64,000 nt of DNA from Amphirosellinia nigrospora (Eukaryota > Ascomycota > Sordariomycetes > Xylariales > Xylariaceae), in the NCBI GenBank assembly GCA_004123355.1, contig SCHM01000002.1:2542001-2606000 (forward strand), read 5' to 3'. The notes beneath the pieces were generated by a model. It worked only from the letters and a program-made list of their open reading frames with translations. It was not told the origin of the DNA and searched no databases. Below are positions 1 through 12,900 of the stretch, piece after piece; positions within the stretch are counted from its first letter, which is position 1, and the number at the start of each line of letters is the position of its first letter. Made by a program: the position numbers and the translations under genes.

Positions 1-2516
1 AATTATAAAATTTTTTAAAATAAACTTTTTAAAAGTAGCAATAAAAGCTTTTTCGATTTATAGCTATATAATAATTAAAATATTAAATTAAATAAATTAT
101 AATAAATTTTATTTAAAAACTATTTAAGCTTTTTTTATTAAACGTTTTAAATATAAATAAATAGCGTATATAATATTAAATAAAAAACTAGTAAACTTTT
201 TAATACTATAAAATATGCTATAATAAATTATTAAAAAAAATTATAGCTTATATTTTTTAATAATTTTAACTAACGCTATTAATAAAAAGTTCGGCTTTTA
301 TTAATAAAATTATATTAGAACTAAATTTAAAACTTATATAAATAATATTAAAAAAATATATTTAAGTTTATAGCTATAAACTTTTAATTAATATTAAAAT
401 AACTTTTAGTTATAATAAAATAAATATTTAATAAATACTATATTTATATTTAATAAGTATAAAGTAAATATATAAAGCTATAATATTAAAAAATATAAAT
501 TATTAGTTATTATTATTTTATAAAAATAAAATATTATTTTTTGCTAAAATTTTAATTAATATAGCTATTATTATAAAATATATAAATAATAAAATAAATT
601 TCTATATATAGTTAAATAACTTTATATAAATATTTTAAAATTTTATATATAATTAGAATAATTTCGCGCAAATATTTTAAAAAGCTTAATATAATATAAA
701 AACTTATTGCTTTTATATATTTAAATTTATAATAAATACTATATAAAACAAAATAATTATATAATTTTATATCGATTATATTTACTAAACGTTATATTAA
801 AAAAATATAATAAAAAATACTATAAATATATATTAATAAATTATAACTTAGTAATATTAATTATTAAACTTATATATATTTATTTACTTTTTAGTTTATT
901 TATAGATTTTCGTATATAATTTAATATTATTATTAAAGCTTTATTTTTGCTTAAATATGCTTACTATTATATTATTTAAAATATTTTATAATATTTAAAT
1001 AATAAAAAAGCTTTAAAATAACTATTATTTATTTAAATATAATATTTTAAGCAGGTTATTTTTTTGTTTTTTTTATTTATTGCTTAAAGATTTATTTTTG
1101 TTTAAATAAACGAAAAATATTTTTAAAAAATATATAACTATTTATTCGCTATATTTTTAAAAACTAAATATAAAAACAATTAAAACTACTAAACTAAAAT
1201 AAAAAAATTAAAAACTAATATAATTTAACGTTATTAATATATACTAAATAAAATAGTTAAAATTTCTTAAACAAAAATAAAAAAAAATCGTATTAAATTA
1301 ATTTTATATTATTTTTAAATATTATAAATAAAACCCGGTTTATTATACGGATTTAATTAAATATATAATATAATATTATATAAAATTATATATAAAGTTC
1401 GCTAAATATTATTTTTAAAACTAAACGGTTATATAAAATTATTATAAATTTTAAAAATAAATATTAAGCTAAACTTAAATACTAAAATATTTGTTTTTCT
1501 AGCTATATAAGTTTTTAGATCTTTTTTATAAAAAATTTTAACTATAAAAAAAAAAAAGAATTTTAAATATAAAAAAACATAAATCTTTTTTTTAAAAAAA
1601 AAAAAAACTTAAAATATATAGCTTTTTTAGCACTGTAGTTTTTATTATTTAATTAAATTTATTTTAAGCTTTTTATTTAAGTTTTTATAATACGGTTAAA
1701 TTTTATAAAAATTTTTAAAATATAAAAATTCTTAAAAAAATTTTTAATAAGTTTAATTTAAACAAATATTAAATAGCGTTTATAAATTTCTTATTAATAG
1801 CTATAAATTATAATTATTATTATTATATTATAATTATTAAAAATATTATTATTATTATATATATTATTATTATAATATTATTATTATATTATTATTGCTA
1901 TTTTGATTATTATTTTAATATATTATATAATAAAAGCTGTTTAAACTTATTAAAGTTTATTAAAGCTTATTAAATTTTATATTTTAATATAAAATTAAAA
2001 ATAGTTAAAAAAAAAAATAACTAAAATTATAATTAAAAACTAATATATAAATAAAAATTTTATATAAATAAACTTAAAGTTTAAAATACTTAATATTATA
2101 TAATTAATTATACGTTTATAATAATTAGCTTAAATTAATTAGATTAATTTTTTTGATTAATTTAATTAATCCCGATTTTTTAATATAGTTATAAAGTTAG
2201 CAATATTAAGCAAAACTATTTAAATATAAAAAACTAACTATTATAAGCTTAAATAAACAAAAAAAATAATATATATTAAATAAAAACTAATAATATTTTA
2301 TAATATTTTTTTTAAGCGTATAATTAATTATATATAGTAATATTATTTTAAGTTTTTATTTAAAGCCCGAGTAATAATAATAGTTATATTAAATTATATT
2401 TTTTTAGTTATATTAAATTAAAAAATTAAAAAACTAAATTAAAAAATAAAAATATTAATTATTAAAATAATACTATAATATTATATAATAAAATCCTAAC
2501 TATAATATATTTAATA

Positions 2517-2721
2517 TAGTTATAAGTAGTGGCCAGCTAAGTAGTTGGTGCCACAGCACCTGCAATCCTTATAGCTATGGCCTTTGTGGGGGCCATACCA
2601 TAGTATTTAGCTCGGAACTTGCTACGTAGGTTTTTATATACATATTTTTTTTTTACTTATAAATTTAGTATAAATAATATTATTTTAAAGCTACGCTTTT
2701 TATTTTGTATAAAGTATAATA
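2517..2721 (+). repeat. 5' LTR of the Gypsy relic
   Basis: Matches the direct repeat at 9,068-9,273 along its length, allowing RIP-type differences. Its first 120 bases keep far more G and C than the interior of the element, so it looks less heavily mutated than its partner. The right boundary is placed by the last stretch that aligns between the two copies and could be off by about 10 bases. Confidence 0.75.
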
Positions 2722-5700
2722 ATTTATAAGTTAATAATTTATAAGGTATAAAGATTGCTTTTAATTATTTTTATTAATTAATTAATAAGTTATAATATTT
2801 ATTATAAAAAGATTTATATTTTTAGATTTAACTAAACTAATAAGATTTAATCTAGCGCTATATACTAGCTAAAAACTCTAATTTATTAATATGTTATATA
2901 TTATAGCACGCTTAGTAAAAGAACGTATAAAAGTTAAAAAAAAGGCCTGTAAAAAAATACGCTTTTTTTAAATATAATTAAAGCCTTTGCTTTAAAAACA
3001 AATAAAATACTTATAATAAAACCAAATATAAATCGTTATTATTATTTTATATATATATTAAAATAAAGTATAGTTATTATTAATAATAAAAACGAAATAA
3101 ATAATTTTGCTAAATATATTAAAAATTTAATCGCTAAATTAATAGCAAAAAATTTACTAAAGAATATTATTATATAATAAAGCTAAATTAGTCGATTTAA
3201 CTTATAAGCTATTAAAAAGTTCGTAGCTTATTATTTAAAAAATAATAATTTTATTTTTTATTTTTTTTTTATAATTAATAAAGCTAAAGCAGCTATACTT
3301 AAAGCGTTAGGACTTAAATAAAAAAAGGTTTTATAAGTTTTATAATAATTTTAATATATTTTAGCAAAAATTTAAGTTTAAAAGATTTATTATATTTTAA
3401 TCGGCAATAAATATTTGATTTATATAGCTATTTATTATTATAATTAATGTTTTAACGCTATAATTAAATAGGCTTACTATTTAGCCGATAGAAATATAAA
3501 AAAAATTATAAACTTAAAATATTTAGCTTTAATTATAAAAATAAAATATAAAAGCTAAAAAATACTTTAAAATAAACTAAAATAAAAATTAATTTAACTT
3601 TTAATAATAATACTTTAACCGATATAAGTATTATACCCGAAAATAATTATATAACGTATAATTTTAATTAAAATATACTAGAACGTTTAATATATAAATT
3701 AATAAATATAACTACTAATTACGATTGTTTATAAAATTAGCTAAATAATTTTAACTAGTATATAATTAATTTAATTTTTTAACGTAGTATAACTTCCAGG
3801 TTTACCCGAACGGATTATATAAAAAATAATACTTATAAAACTACTAAAATTAATATACTTATTTTTTTCGACAATTTTAAAAATAAAATTATATTTAAAG
3901 TTTAATATTATAAATAAATAACTATATTAAAAATAATATAAATTAGTTCGTTAATAATTTAGTTATAATAGCTAATATTAAGTTTTACTTAAATAACACT
4001 ATTATAACTAACTTTTAGCCATATTTAGCTACTATTTACCCCTATATATTAATTATTTTAATTTAATTATTATAATATTTATAGAATAATTATATAAATA
4101 TTAACTTTATAAATAAAGCAAAAAAAAGCTATTAAAAGTTAATAATATTTAACGACTTAAATAAATTTAATATGTTTAAAATTAACTTTATATAATTTAT
4201 TAATAAAATAAAACTATTTACGAACTAGTAAAAAAAAAAATTTAAAAATAAACTTTTTATATACTTAAATAATAAAATTATTTCGGAATATTTTAAGCTT
4301 AATATAAATTTTAACGCGTTTTTTAAATATTATACGCAAATAATATACTATTTATACTTAAAAGATCTTAAGTATAACGTAAATTATAAAATATATAACG
4401 CATAAAACTCCACTAACTATAGCAGTAATAAAAGCATTAGCTTTAGGCGTAGTACTACTAATACTTGCAGTTATACCCCTAATGCCCCTACGTTTTTAAG
4501 CGCAATATATAGCTTATATTTAATATTTAATAAAATATATAAGCTTATTTTAAAAAGCAAATATTTTAATTATAAACAGCTAGGTTATATTACTAAAAAA
4601 TATCTTTTAAAAGTAATAATAATTATTAAATAAAAAATATATATTATATTATTTAACATTATTCGGGATAAAAACGTTTTTAATTAATAAAACTATTAAA
4701 AATAAAATTAATAAATAAATAAAAAATTAACCTTAAAAAAAATTAATTCTTGCTTAAAAAAATCTCTAAAAATAATAGTTAAAAATAATATTATAAATAG
4801 CTTTTTTAAAAAAAAACCTTTTTATATTTTTATTTAATAAATAATAATAACTTTTATTAATTATTTATAATATTTTTAGAAATATAAAAATAAACTTATA
4901 TTTAAATATAAATATATTTTTACCGAAAAAATAATATAATACTTTAACCTACCTATTATTAACTAATTTAAACTAAAAAAAATAATTAAATATAATAACA
5001 ATAGCAACAATTAAAATATTTATAAAGCCTTATTAATTACCTTATAAATTTATAATTATAGCTTTTATTAAGTTTTTACGTTCGTTTTTAATATATTTAA
5101 TAATATTATATTAAAATAATTATAGTTCGAATAATATAACGTTTTTTTAATATAAAAAACATAGTTTACTTTTTTTATTAGATTTTTTATTTAACTTTAA
5201 CAAAAATAACAAATATAATATAGCTATAAATAAAGCAAACGTTTATTTATATTATTTATTATACTAATATAATATTAACCAGAAAAACGCCGGCTTTAAT
5301 AAAGAATATAAAAAAAAAATACTAAAAAATAGCTGCTTTAATATATAACAATAAAAAACCTTTATACTAAAAAAAATATAAATATTAACAAAAATAATCT
5401 TATTGCTATAAACCTAGCTAAAATATAATATAACTTAAATAAAAACCTTGTTTTATTTCTTTTTTATAAAAAAAAAAAATAAAAAACAGCAAATAATACT
5501 TATATAAAAAAACCTAACTATTTTTAACGAATAAAATTAAATATTAATAAACCTTATTAAATATAGCAAATAGTATAAATTAATATAAATAACGTTCGAA
5601 CGTAAAAATAATTAAAATTAATATTATTATTTTTAAAAGTATAATTTAAAAAAATAAATTAAAAAAATAAGTATAAATTATTAACGTTTATAAATAAATA

Positions 5701-8700
5701 AAATAATTATAAAATAAAAACTAAAAACTTTTTAAATAAAAAAAATAAAAATTTTAAACAAAAAGCTTTAAACTTATACTTAAAAATTAATATAATTTAT
5801 TTTATACTTTTAATAAAATAAATTCTAATATTTTGCCCCTTTATAAGCCCTAAATAAACTATAAAATAAAATTTATATAAAAAAATTACTTAATAATCTA
5901 AAATATAGCCTTTTATATAAAATATCCTTGGATAAATTAAAAGCTATAAAAAAATACTTAATAAATAACTTTTATAAAAGCTTTATTAAACCTAGCAGCG
6001 CGCTTTTTATATATTTTTAGTACTATTTATAGCTAAACTAAATAATAAAAATCTAAAATTTTACGTTAATTATTAGAAATTAAATAAAATTTCGCAAAAA
6101 AACTTATTTTTTTGCTTTTAATTAAAAAAATTTTATATATTGCTAAAGCAAAGATTTTTATAAAATTAATATACGCTAAATATTCTATTATATCCGGATA
6201 AATATTAACAATAAAACCTTATTATATTTTATATTAAATATAAAGCTTATTAGTATAAATATTACTTTTTAGCTTTATTAATAAACTTTTATTTTTAGCA
6301 ATATATTAATAATTTTTATTAATTATTAATAATTTTTACAATATTTATATAAATAATATTTAATTTATTTAAATAACTTTAAAAAATATAAAATATATAT
6401 AAAGTTTTTTAATAGCTAAAAAATACTAGGCTATAAATAGATCTCAAAAAATCGGAGTTCTATATTATAAAAACTAAATTCTTCGGTTATATTAAAAATA
6501 TATAAACGTATAAATAAACCCGAAAAAATATAAATAATATATAATTAAACGCTTTTAACCACTATTAAAATATATAATTATTTTAAGCTTTTATAATTTT
6601 TATTATAATTTATTTATAAATATAGTTATATTATTACTTTATTAATAAGTCTTATTAAAAAAAAAGCCGTTTTATTAAACGATAAAATATAATAAAACGT
6701 TTAAAAAGCTAAAAAAATATTTAATTTTATTGCTAATTTACAATATTATAATTAGCCTATTAATTAAAATAAAATAAACGCTTTAAATAAAATAGCTACT
6801 AAAGTACTATATATATATAACAATAGAAATAATACTTTATAAGCTATTATTTTAAAACCTTATATAACGCTAAGCTAAACTACGGAATATTTAATAAAAA
6901 AATATTTGCTATTATTTTAGCGTTAAAAAAGTAGCAGCTAAAACTAATTAAAATTATTACTAACTAAAACTATTTTTAATTATTATTAACTATAAAGCTT
7001 TAAAATATTTTAGCAAAAAATAATATTTTTAATTATAATAAGCAATAAACTATACTATTTTCGGAATATTATTTTATTTATTTATTGCTTAAAAAAAAAG
7101 AATATAATCGCTAATATATATTATTATATAAATAAAAAAAAACTAAATATTTAAAAAAAAAATAAAAAGCTTAACGTTACCTAACTTTTTTTAAACTTAT
7201 GTAAAATATAGTTACGCTAGCGCCTAATATAATCCCTAGCTATATATTAATATTATTACTTTATAAAAACTAAAAAATTATTAAGTTTTTAATTAATCGA
7301 TCAAGCTTTAGTCGAAAACTATAATAACCTTAGTATAAATCTATCGCTAAAAAGCTTATATTTATATAGCAATAACTTTAACCTTTAAAGTTTTAAAAAT
7401 AACCTAACTATATATTAAAAAAAGCTAGTTATACTTAACTTCTTTATTTCTATATTTAATTAATTTAAAAAATATATAATAAAATACTAACTATATACTT
7501 AAAAAAAAATAAAACATAATAATTTATTAGTATAAAATATTAATAATTAAACCTAATAAAAAAACTAATAAATATAACTACATAATTATATAAATACCGC
7601 TTTATAAAAATTCTTAAGAATAAAACGCTAAAAAGCTAACCTTTTTACTAATACTAAATAAAATCTAAAAGCATTTAGTAGTTAATTTTAAATAAATACT
7701 TAAAAACAAATATAGTTATAATAACGTGCTCATTATAATAATATAAATTAAACAAACATATATAAACTATATTATATATAATAAAATTACTATAACTAAT
7801 ATTACGCATATACTAATAAAAGCTTGTTTTACGTATTTAGCGTTTTAACTACGCTTATATTTAATTAAAAATTATAATTTATATTATTTTTTATAAATAA
7901 ATATATATAAATATAAGAGTAGTATATATTAACGTTTATTAAGCACTATAAAACTATAAGCTAGGCTAAAATTATAAACGAATATTTAAATTAATAGTTA
8001 AAGCTATATATAAATATTATTAAATAATTAATTAAACTATATATTAGCTATAAACTACGCGTAAGCTATACTACTTTATAAGTTAATAAGCATAGTACTT
8101 TATAAAATAAAAATAGGCTATATTTTTTATTTCGATTAAAAAATAAAATAATTAAAAATAAAATATATAATTTGCTATAACGTAAAGTTAATTTATACAA
8201 AAACGCGTAATATAAAACGCGCTAAATTATAAAATAATATAAAATTAGCTAAAATAATATATAGTATACGCCTAAAATTAATATATATATAATAAGCGAA
8301 TTAAAAACGTAAAGATTTTAATTTCGGCGTAAAAAATTACGTTTTATTTTAAAAAAAAAATAATCTTAAAAAACTAATAAACTATTTAATAAGCTAAATT
8401 ATTATTATAATAAAAATTTAAAATTAAAAAGTATAATACTAATAGTAATATTTTTATATTAAAAATATTTTTATTTTAAAAAACAACTAATAAATATTAT
8501 ATAAACTATTTAAAAGTACTTAAATAATTTATTGTTTAAACAAGTAGTAAAAACCTTAAAAATAAAAATAAAGCTTAAAAATAACAAAAAAAAGTTCGTT
8601 ATCGAAAAAATATATATATTTAAGATTTATTACTATAAGTTATAATATTAAATTATATAAAAAAAATAAAAATAAATAATAAGTAGTATTTAGCCGAGAA

Positions 8701-9067
8701 CTTTAAAAATAGTATTAAAATACTATAAAAATACTACAAATTTAACCTAGATATAATAGGGCTACATATTATAATTAACATATAAAAAAAAGCTGCTACG
8801 AAAAATAAATTTAATTATTATATATAATAATAATAAACTAGTTATATAAAGTTTAAAAAAAAAAAGCATAAGCGGGCTTAATAAAAGTAAATATATTAAA
8901 AATTTATAATAATTAAATATAAAAAAACTAGTTCCATAATTTAATAAAATAAAAGCTTTACAATTAATTAATTAATAAAAACCCGAAATAATTTTTTTTT
9001 TTATTAAAAAGCATTTAGTTCGAATATAATAAATATTTTAAAACAAGCTATTTTTTTTAAAAGGGGG

Positions 9068-9273
9068 TAGTTATAAGTAATAGCTAGCTAAATAATTAGT
9101 GCTATAGTACTTATAATCCTTATAGCTATGGCTTTTATAAAGCCATACTATAGTATTTAGCTTAGAACCTGCTACGCAGGTTTTTTATATATATACTCCT
9201 TTTTTACTTGTAGATTTAGTACGAATAAACACTATTTTAGAGCCATGCTTTCTATTTTATATAAAGTACAACA
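9068..9273 (+). repeat. 3' LTR of the Gypsy relic
   Basis: Direct repeat of 2,517-2,721. A run of five Gs lies directly before it, in the place of the polypurine tract. It ends in a CAACA-like word and is followed by AATA, the same four bases that precede the left LTR. Confidence 0.75.
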
Positions 9274-9529
9274 AATATTAAAAGTTAATATATAATTCTA
9301 GCCTAGTAAAAATAATAAACAAATAATTAAATTATACGCGGTATTTTACTTTTTAGCTCGTTATTATTTATAATTATTAAATAAATTAAATAAATTGGAT
9401 ATATTAAATAAATCGTTATTAAGGTTTATAATAAACGTTATAGCTATATTAGCTAAATTTTTATTTTAAACAAATATTACGTTTAAAATTAAAGCTATAT
9501 ATTTAAATAAACGCTATATTTTTTAAGCA

Positions 9530-9965
9530 AAAGTTTCGTTTTAAATAATAACTATATTTTAAGCAAACATTATATTTTTTTAGTAATATTTTTTTAAACA
9601 AAAGCTTTATTTTAAATAATAGTTATATTTTAAATAAATATTATATTTTTTTAAACAGTATTTTTTTAAATAAAAGCTTTATTTTAAATAATAATTATAT
9701 TTTAAATAAACGTTATATTTTTTTAAGCAATATTTTTTAAACAAAAGTTTCGTTTTAAATAATAGCTATATTTTAAACAAACGTTATATTTTTTTAAGCA
9801 GTATTTTTTTAGGTAAAAGCTTTATTTTAAATAATAACTATATTTTAAACAAACGTTATATTTTTTTAAGCAGTATTTTTTTAAGCAAAAGTTTTATTTT
9901 AAATAATAGCTATATTTTAAGCAAACGTTATATTTTAAATAAAAGCTATATTTTTTTAAGCAGCA
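9530..9965. repeat. RIP-mutated tandem array, about 72-bp unit
   Basis: About six head-to-tail copies of a unit of roughly 72 bp can be followed by eye. Each has a TTTTAAATAAT word, then CTATATTTTAA, then a GTTATATTTTTTTAA word, then a TATTTTTTTAA word and an AAAAGCTTT-like word. The copies differ mainly at C/T and G/A positions, as expected if a minisatellite was itself hit by RIP. It starts about 260 bases outside the right LTR of the Gypsy relic, so it is probably separate from it. Confidence 0.7.
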
Positions 9966-12900
9966 AATAAAAAAAGCTATAGAAAAACCGGCAATAATAA
10001 TAATAGGTGCTTATTATATTAAGCTTGCTTTTATAAGCTAAATAAATATCGGAAATAAAGCAACTTTAAAAAATATTATAATAATAGCTATAATATTAAA
10101 TAAACTTTATTATTATAACTATATTAAATATAATAATTTTTATTTATAATAAATTAATAATATTTTTTATTAAAAATAATAAAAACAAAAAACTAGTTAA
10201 ATATATATTTATAATAAATATAATATAAGTTTTAAATATTTTTTAATATTTAAAACGTTAAATCGTATAAATTTAATAATAAATAAAATTAACAAATTAA
10301 AATATAGCTTTAAATTATTATAAAGCTTAATTATATTATTAATTAAAATATATAATACTAATAAAAAAATAAACTTTTTTAAAGTTTAAAAAAAGATTAA
10401 ATAAACTTAAAAATTAATTTTAAATAAATAAAAAATATATTTATAACTAAAACTAATATAAAAAATAAAATAAAAATATAAAAATAATATTTAAAATTAA
10501 AAAAAATAACTTAAGCTTACGCTAAGTTTAGATTTTATTAAGTAGATTATAATAATATTTTAGCCGCGTTATTATAAAACGAATTTATTTTTTAATTATA
10601 TTTATTTTAAAAATTTAAATTAAATATTTAATAAATAAAAATAATTATAAGTTAATAAAAATAATATAATATTTATATTTTAATATAAAATAAATATATT
10701 TTTATTTAAATAAAGCGTTATAATTTTAGTTTAGTTAGTTTTTATTATAAAGCTTTAATATTTGTTAGTTTTTTTTTTAAAATAAAAAATAAAAAAAAAA
10801 AAAAAAAAAACCGAAAGCTATTATTACTATTTTTTACTATATTATAAAAACTTTAATTTATATTTAGTAAAATTTTTTTTCGATTAGGCTTTTTTTATTT
10901 ATTAATTTATATTAAAGCTTATTAAAACTAAATATAAATAAATTTAGCTAGTTATTTTAATTTAATTTTTAAACGTTTTTAATTATTAATTATTTTGTTT
11001 ATTAGCTTAAAATTAAAAATTTAAACGTTATTTTAACCCGTTTTTTTAAATATATTTTTATTATTATATATTTTTATATATAAATAAATAATATATTATA
11101 AATTAAATAGCTTTTAATATATAATAAATAAATAAGTTTTATATATAAGTTTATATATATATATTAAAATATATTTTTTAATTATATTTAACTAATATAG
11201 TTTATTGTTTTAAAAGCTAATTTATTAAAATTTTATAATAAATTAGCTATTATTTTTAAAAATAAAGCAATATAAATAAAAAATAAAATATTTATAATTA
11301 AAAAATAAATAAACAATTTATAATAGTTTTAGCTTTTTTTTTTAGAAATTTTTTTTTATATGCTTAATAATTTAAATTTTTAAATATTTTATATTTTTAA
11401 ATAATTATTCGTTTTAGTTTTTAATTAATTTTATAAAATTCTAAATATTTTTATTATATTTTAAAAATAAATAAAAAAACTTTTTTATAAATATTTTTTA
11501 CGTTAAAATATATATTTAAGCGGCTAATTTTTTATTAATATTATTTAAACAATATTATTTAAAAAAAATTTATCCCGTTTTTTAAATAATAATTTTATTA
11601 TTAGTTTTATATTAGTAGTAATAATATTTAAGCTTTTTATAAGCTTTAAATTATTAAACTTTAAATTATTTTAATAAACTTTTTAAGCTATTTTATTAAT
11701 AATTATATAATAATATTATTTTAAAATAATATATATAATTATTAATATAAATTATAAAGCTATAAAATAATATAGTTATAAAAAAAAAGTTTAAATTAGT
11801 TTATTATTTAAAAAAAACTATTTTATATTAATATTTAATAAGCAAAAAACTATATAACTATTTAAAAATTAAATATTTAAAGCAATAAAAACTATATTTA
11901 AATATTAAAATATACTAAATAAATAAAAAGCTTTATTATAAGCTTTAAGTTTTTTTAATTAATATTTTTATATAAAATAGCTTAATATTAAAAATTTATA
12001 GCTAAAAATACTAAAACTAATATTATTATAATATAAAAATATTTTAAATTATATATTTATATAGTTTAATAAACTTATTTATAAAATATTTTATTATTTT
12101 AATTATTTAAACTATTTTTAAAACTAATAATAAAAATATTAATAATAAAAAATAAATTATTTTAAATAAACTAATTATTAACTATTATTTATATTAATAT
12201 TAAATTAATAAATTATAATTTTATTATATATAAATTATATTTTTTATTTAAAGTTTTAATTAATATATATATTTATTATATTAAAAAAACTAACTATATA
12301 TAAAAAACGTTATTTAAATAAACATTATTTGTTTTTTCGAAAATAAATATTATTTTTTTAATAATATAAAAACTAAAATCGAAAATTTAATAGTTTAATT
12401 AAAAAATTTATAAAATTTTTACGTTAATAATTAAAAAACTAAATAAAAAAAATAAAAAAATATATATTTTTAAATAAAATTATAAAACTTTATAAAATAA
12501 AATTAAAAAATTAAAATAAAAAATAAAAAACATTTAAAATTAAAAAACTAAATTAATAATAATTAAATAAAAGCTAAAAATAAAATTAAAAAAAACTTAT
12601 TATAATTATTACGTTTATAAAATAAACTAAAAAAATAAAATTAAAATTTTTGCCGGTTTAAAACTAATAAAACTACTAATAATTATTATTATAATAAATC
12701 GAAAATTTATAAAAAAAATTTAATAAAGCTAACAAAACAATAAAAAATAAAAAAAATTAGCGGCTAAATTTCGCTTAAAAATTAACGCGCTTTAAGCTAA
12801 AAAAAAAAAGCTTAAATAAAAATTAAGTTATATTTTATAAATAAAAATACTATTATTATTTTTAAAACGTAACTATAAACTAAAATATATTTTATTAAAA

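Larger units (their letters stand above)
2517..9273 (+). mobile_element. Ty3/Gypsy chromovirus relic, RIP-mutated
   Basis: Two directly repeated ends of about 205 bp enclose about 6.35 kb. AATA directly precedes the left end and directly follows the right end, fitting a 4-bp target duplication. A purine-rich tract ending in five Gs lies just before the right repeat. Parts recognised by eye on the plus strand are a zinc-knuckle-like region near 4,550-4,610, a reverse-transcriptase YLDD-type region near 6,180-6,400 and a chromodomain-like stretch near 8,590-8,690. The order gag, RT, integrase region, chromodomain is that of Gypsy chromoviruses. The element is a fossil broken throughout by RIP. 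Its age cannot be dated from LTR divergence because RIP, not time, set the differences. Confidence 0.78.

Noticed and set aside
9480-9965. CRISPR-like array in the AT-rich block
   Set aside because: Units are contiguous tandem copies without unique spacers, and the host is a fungus.
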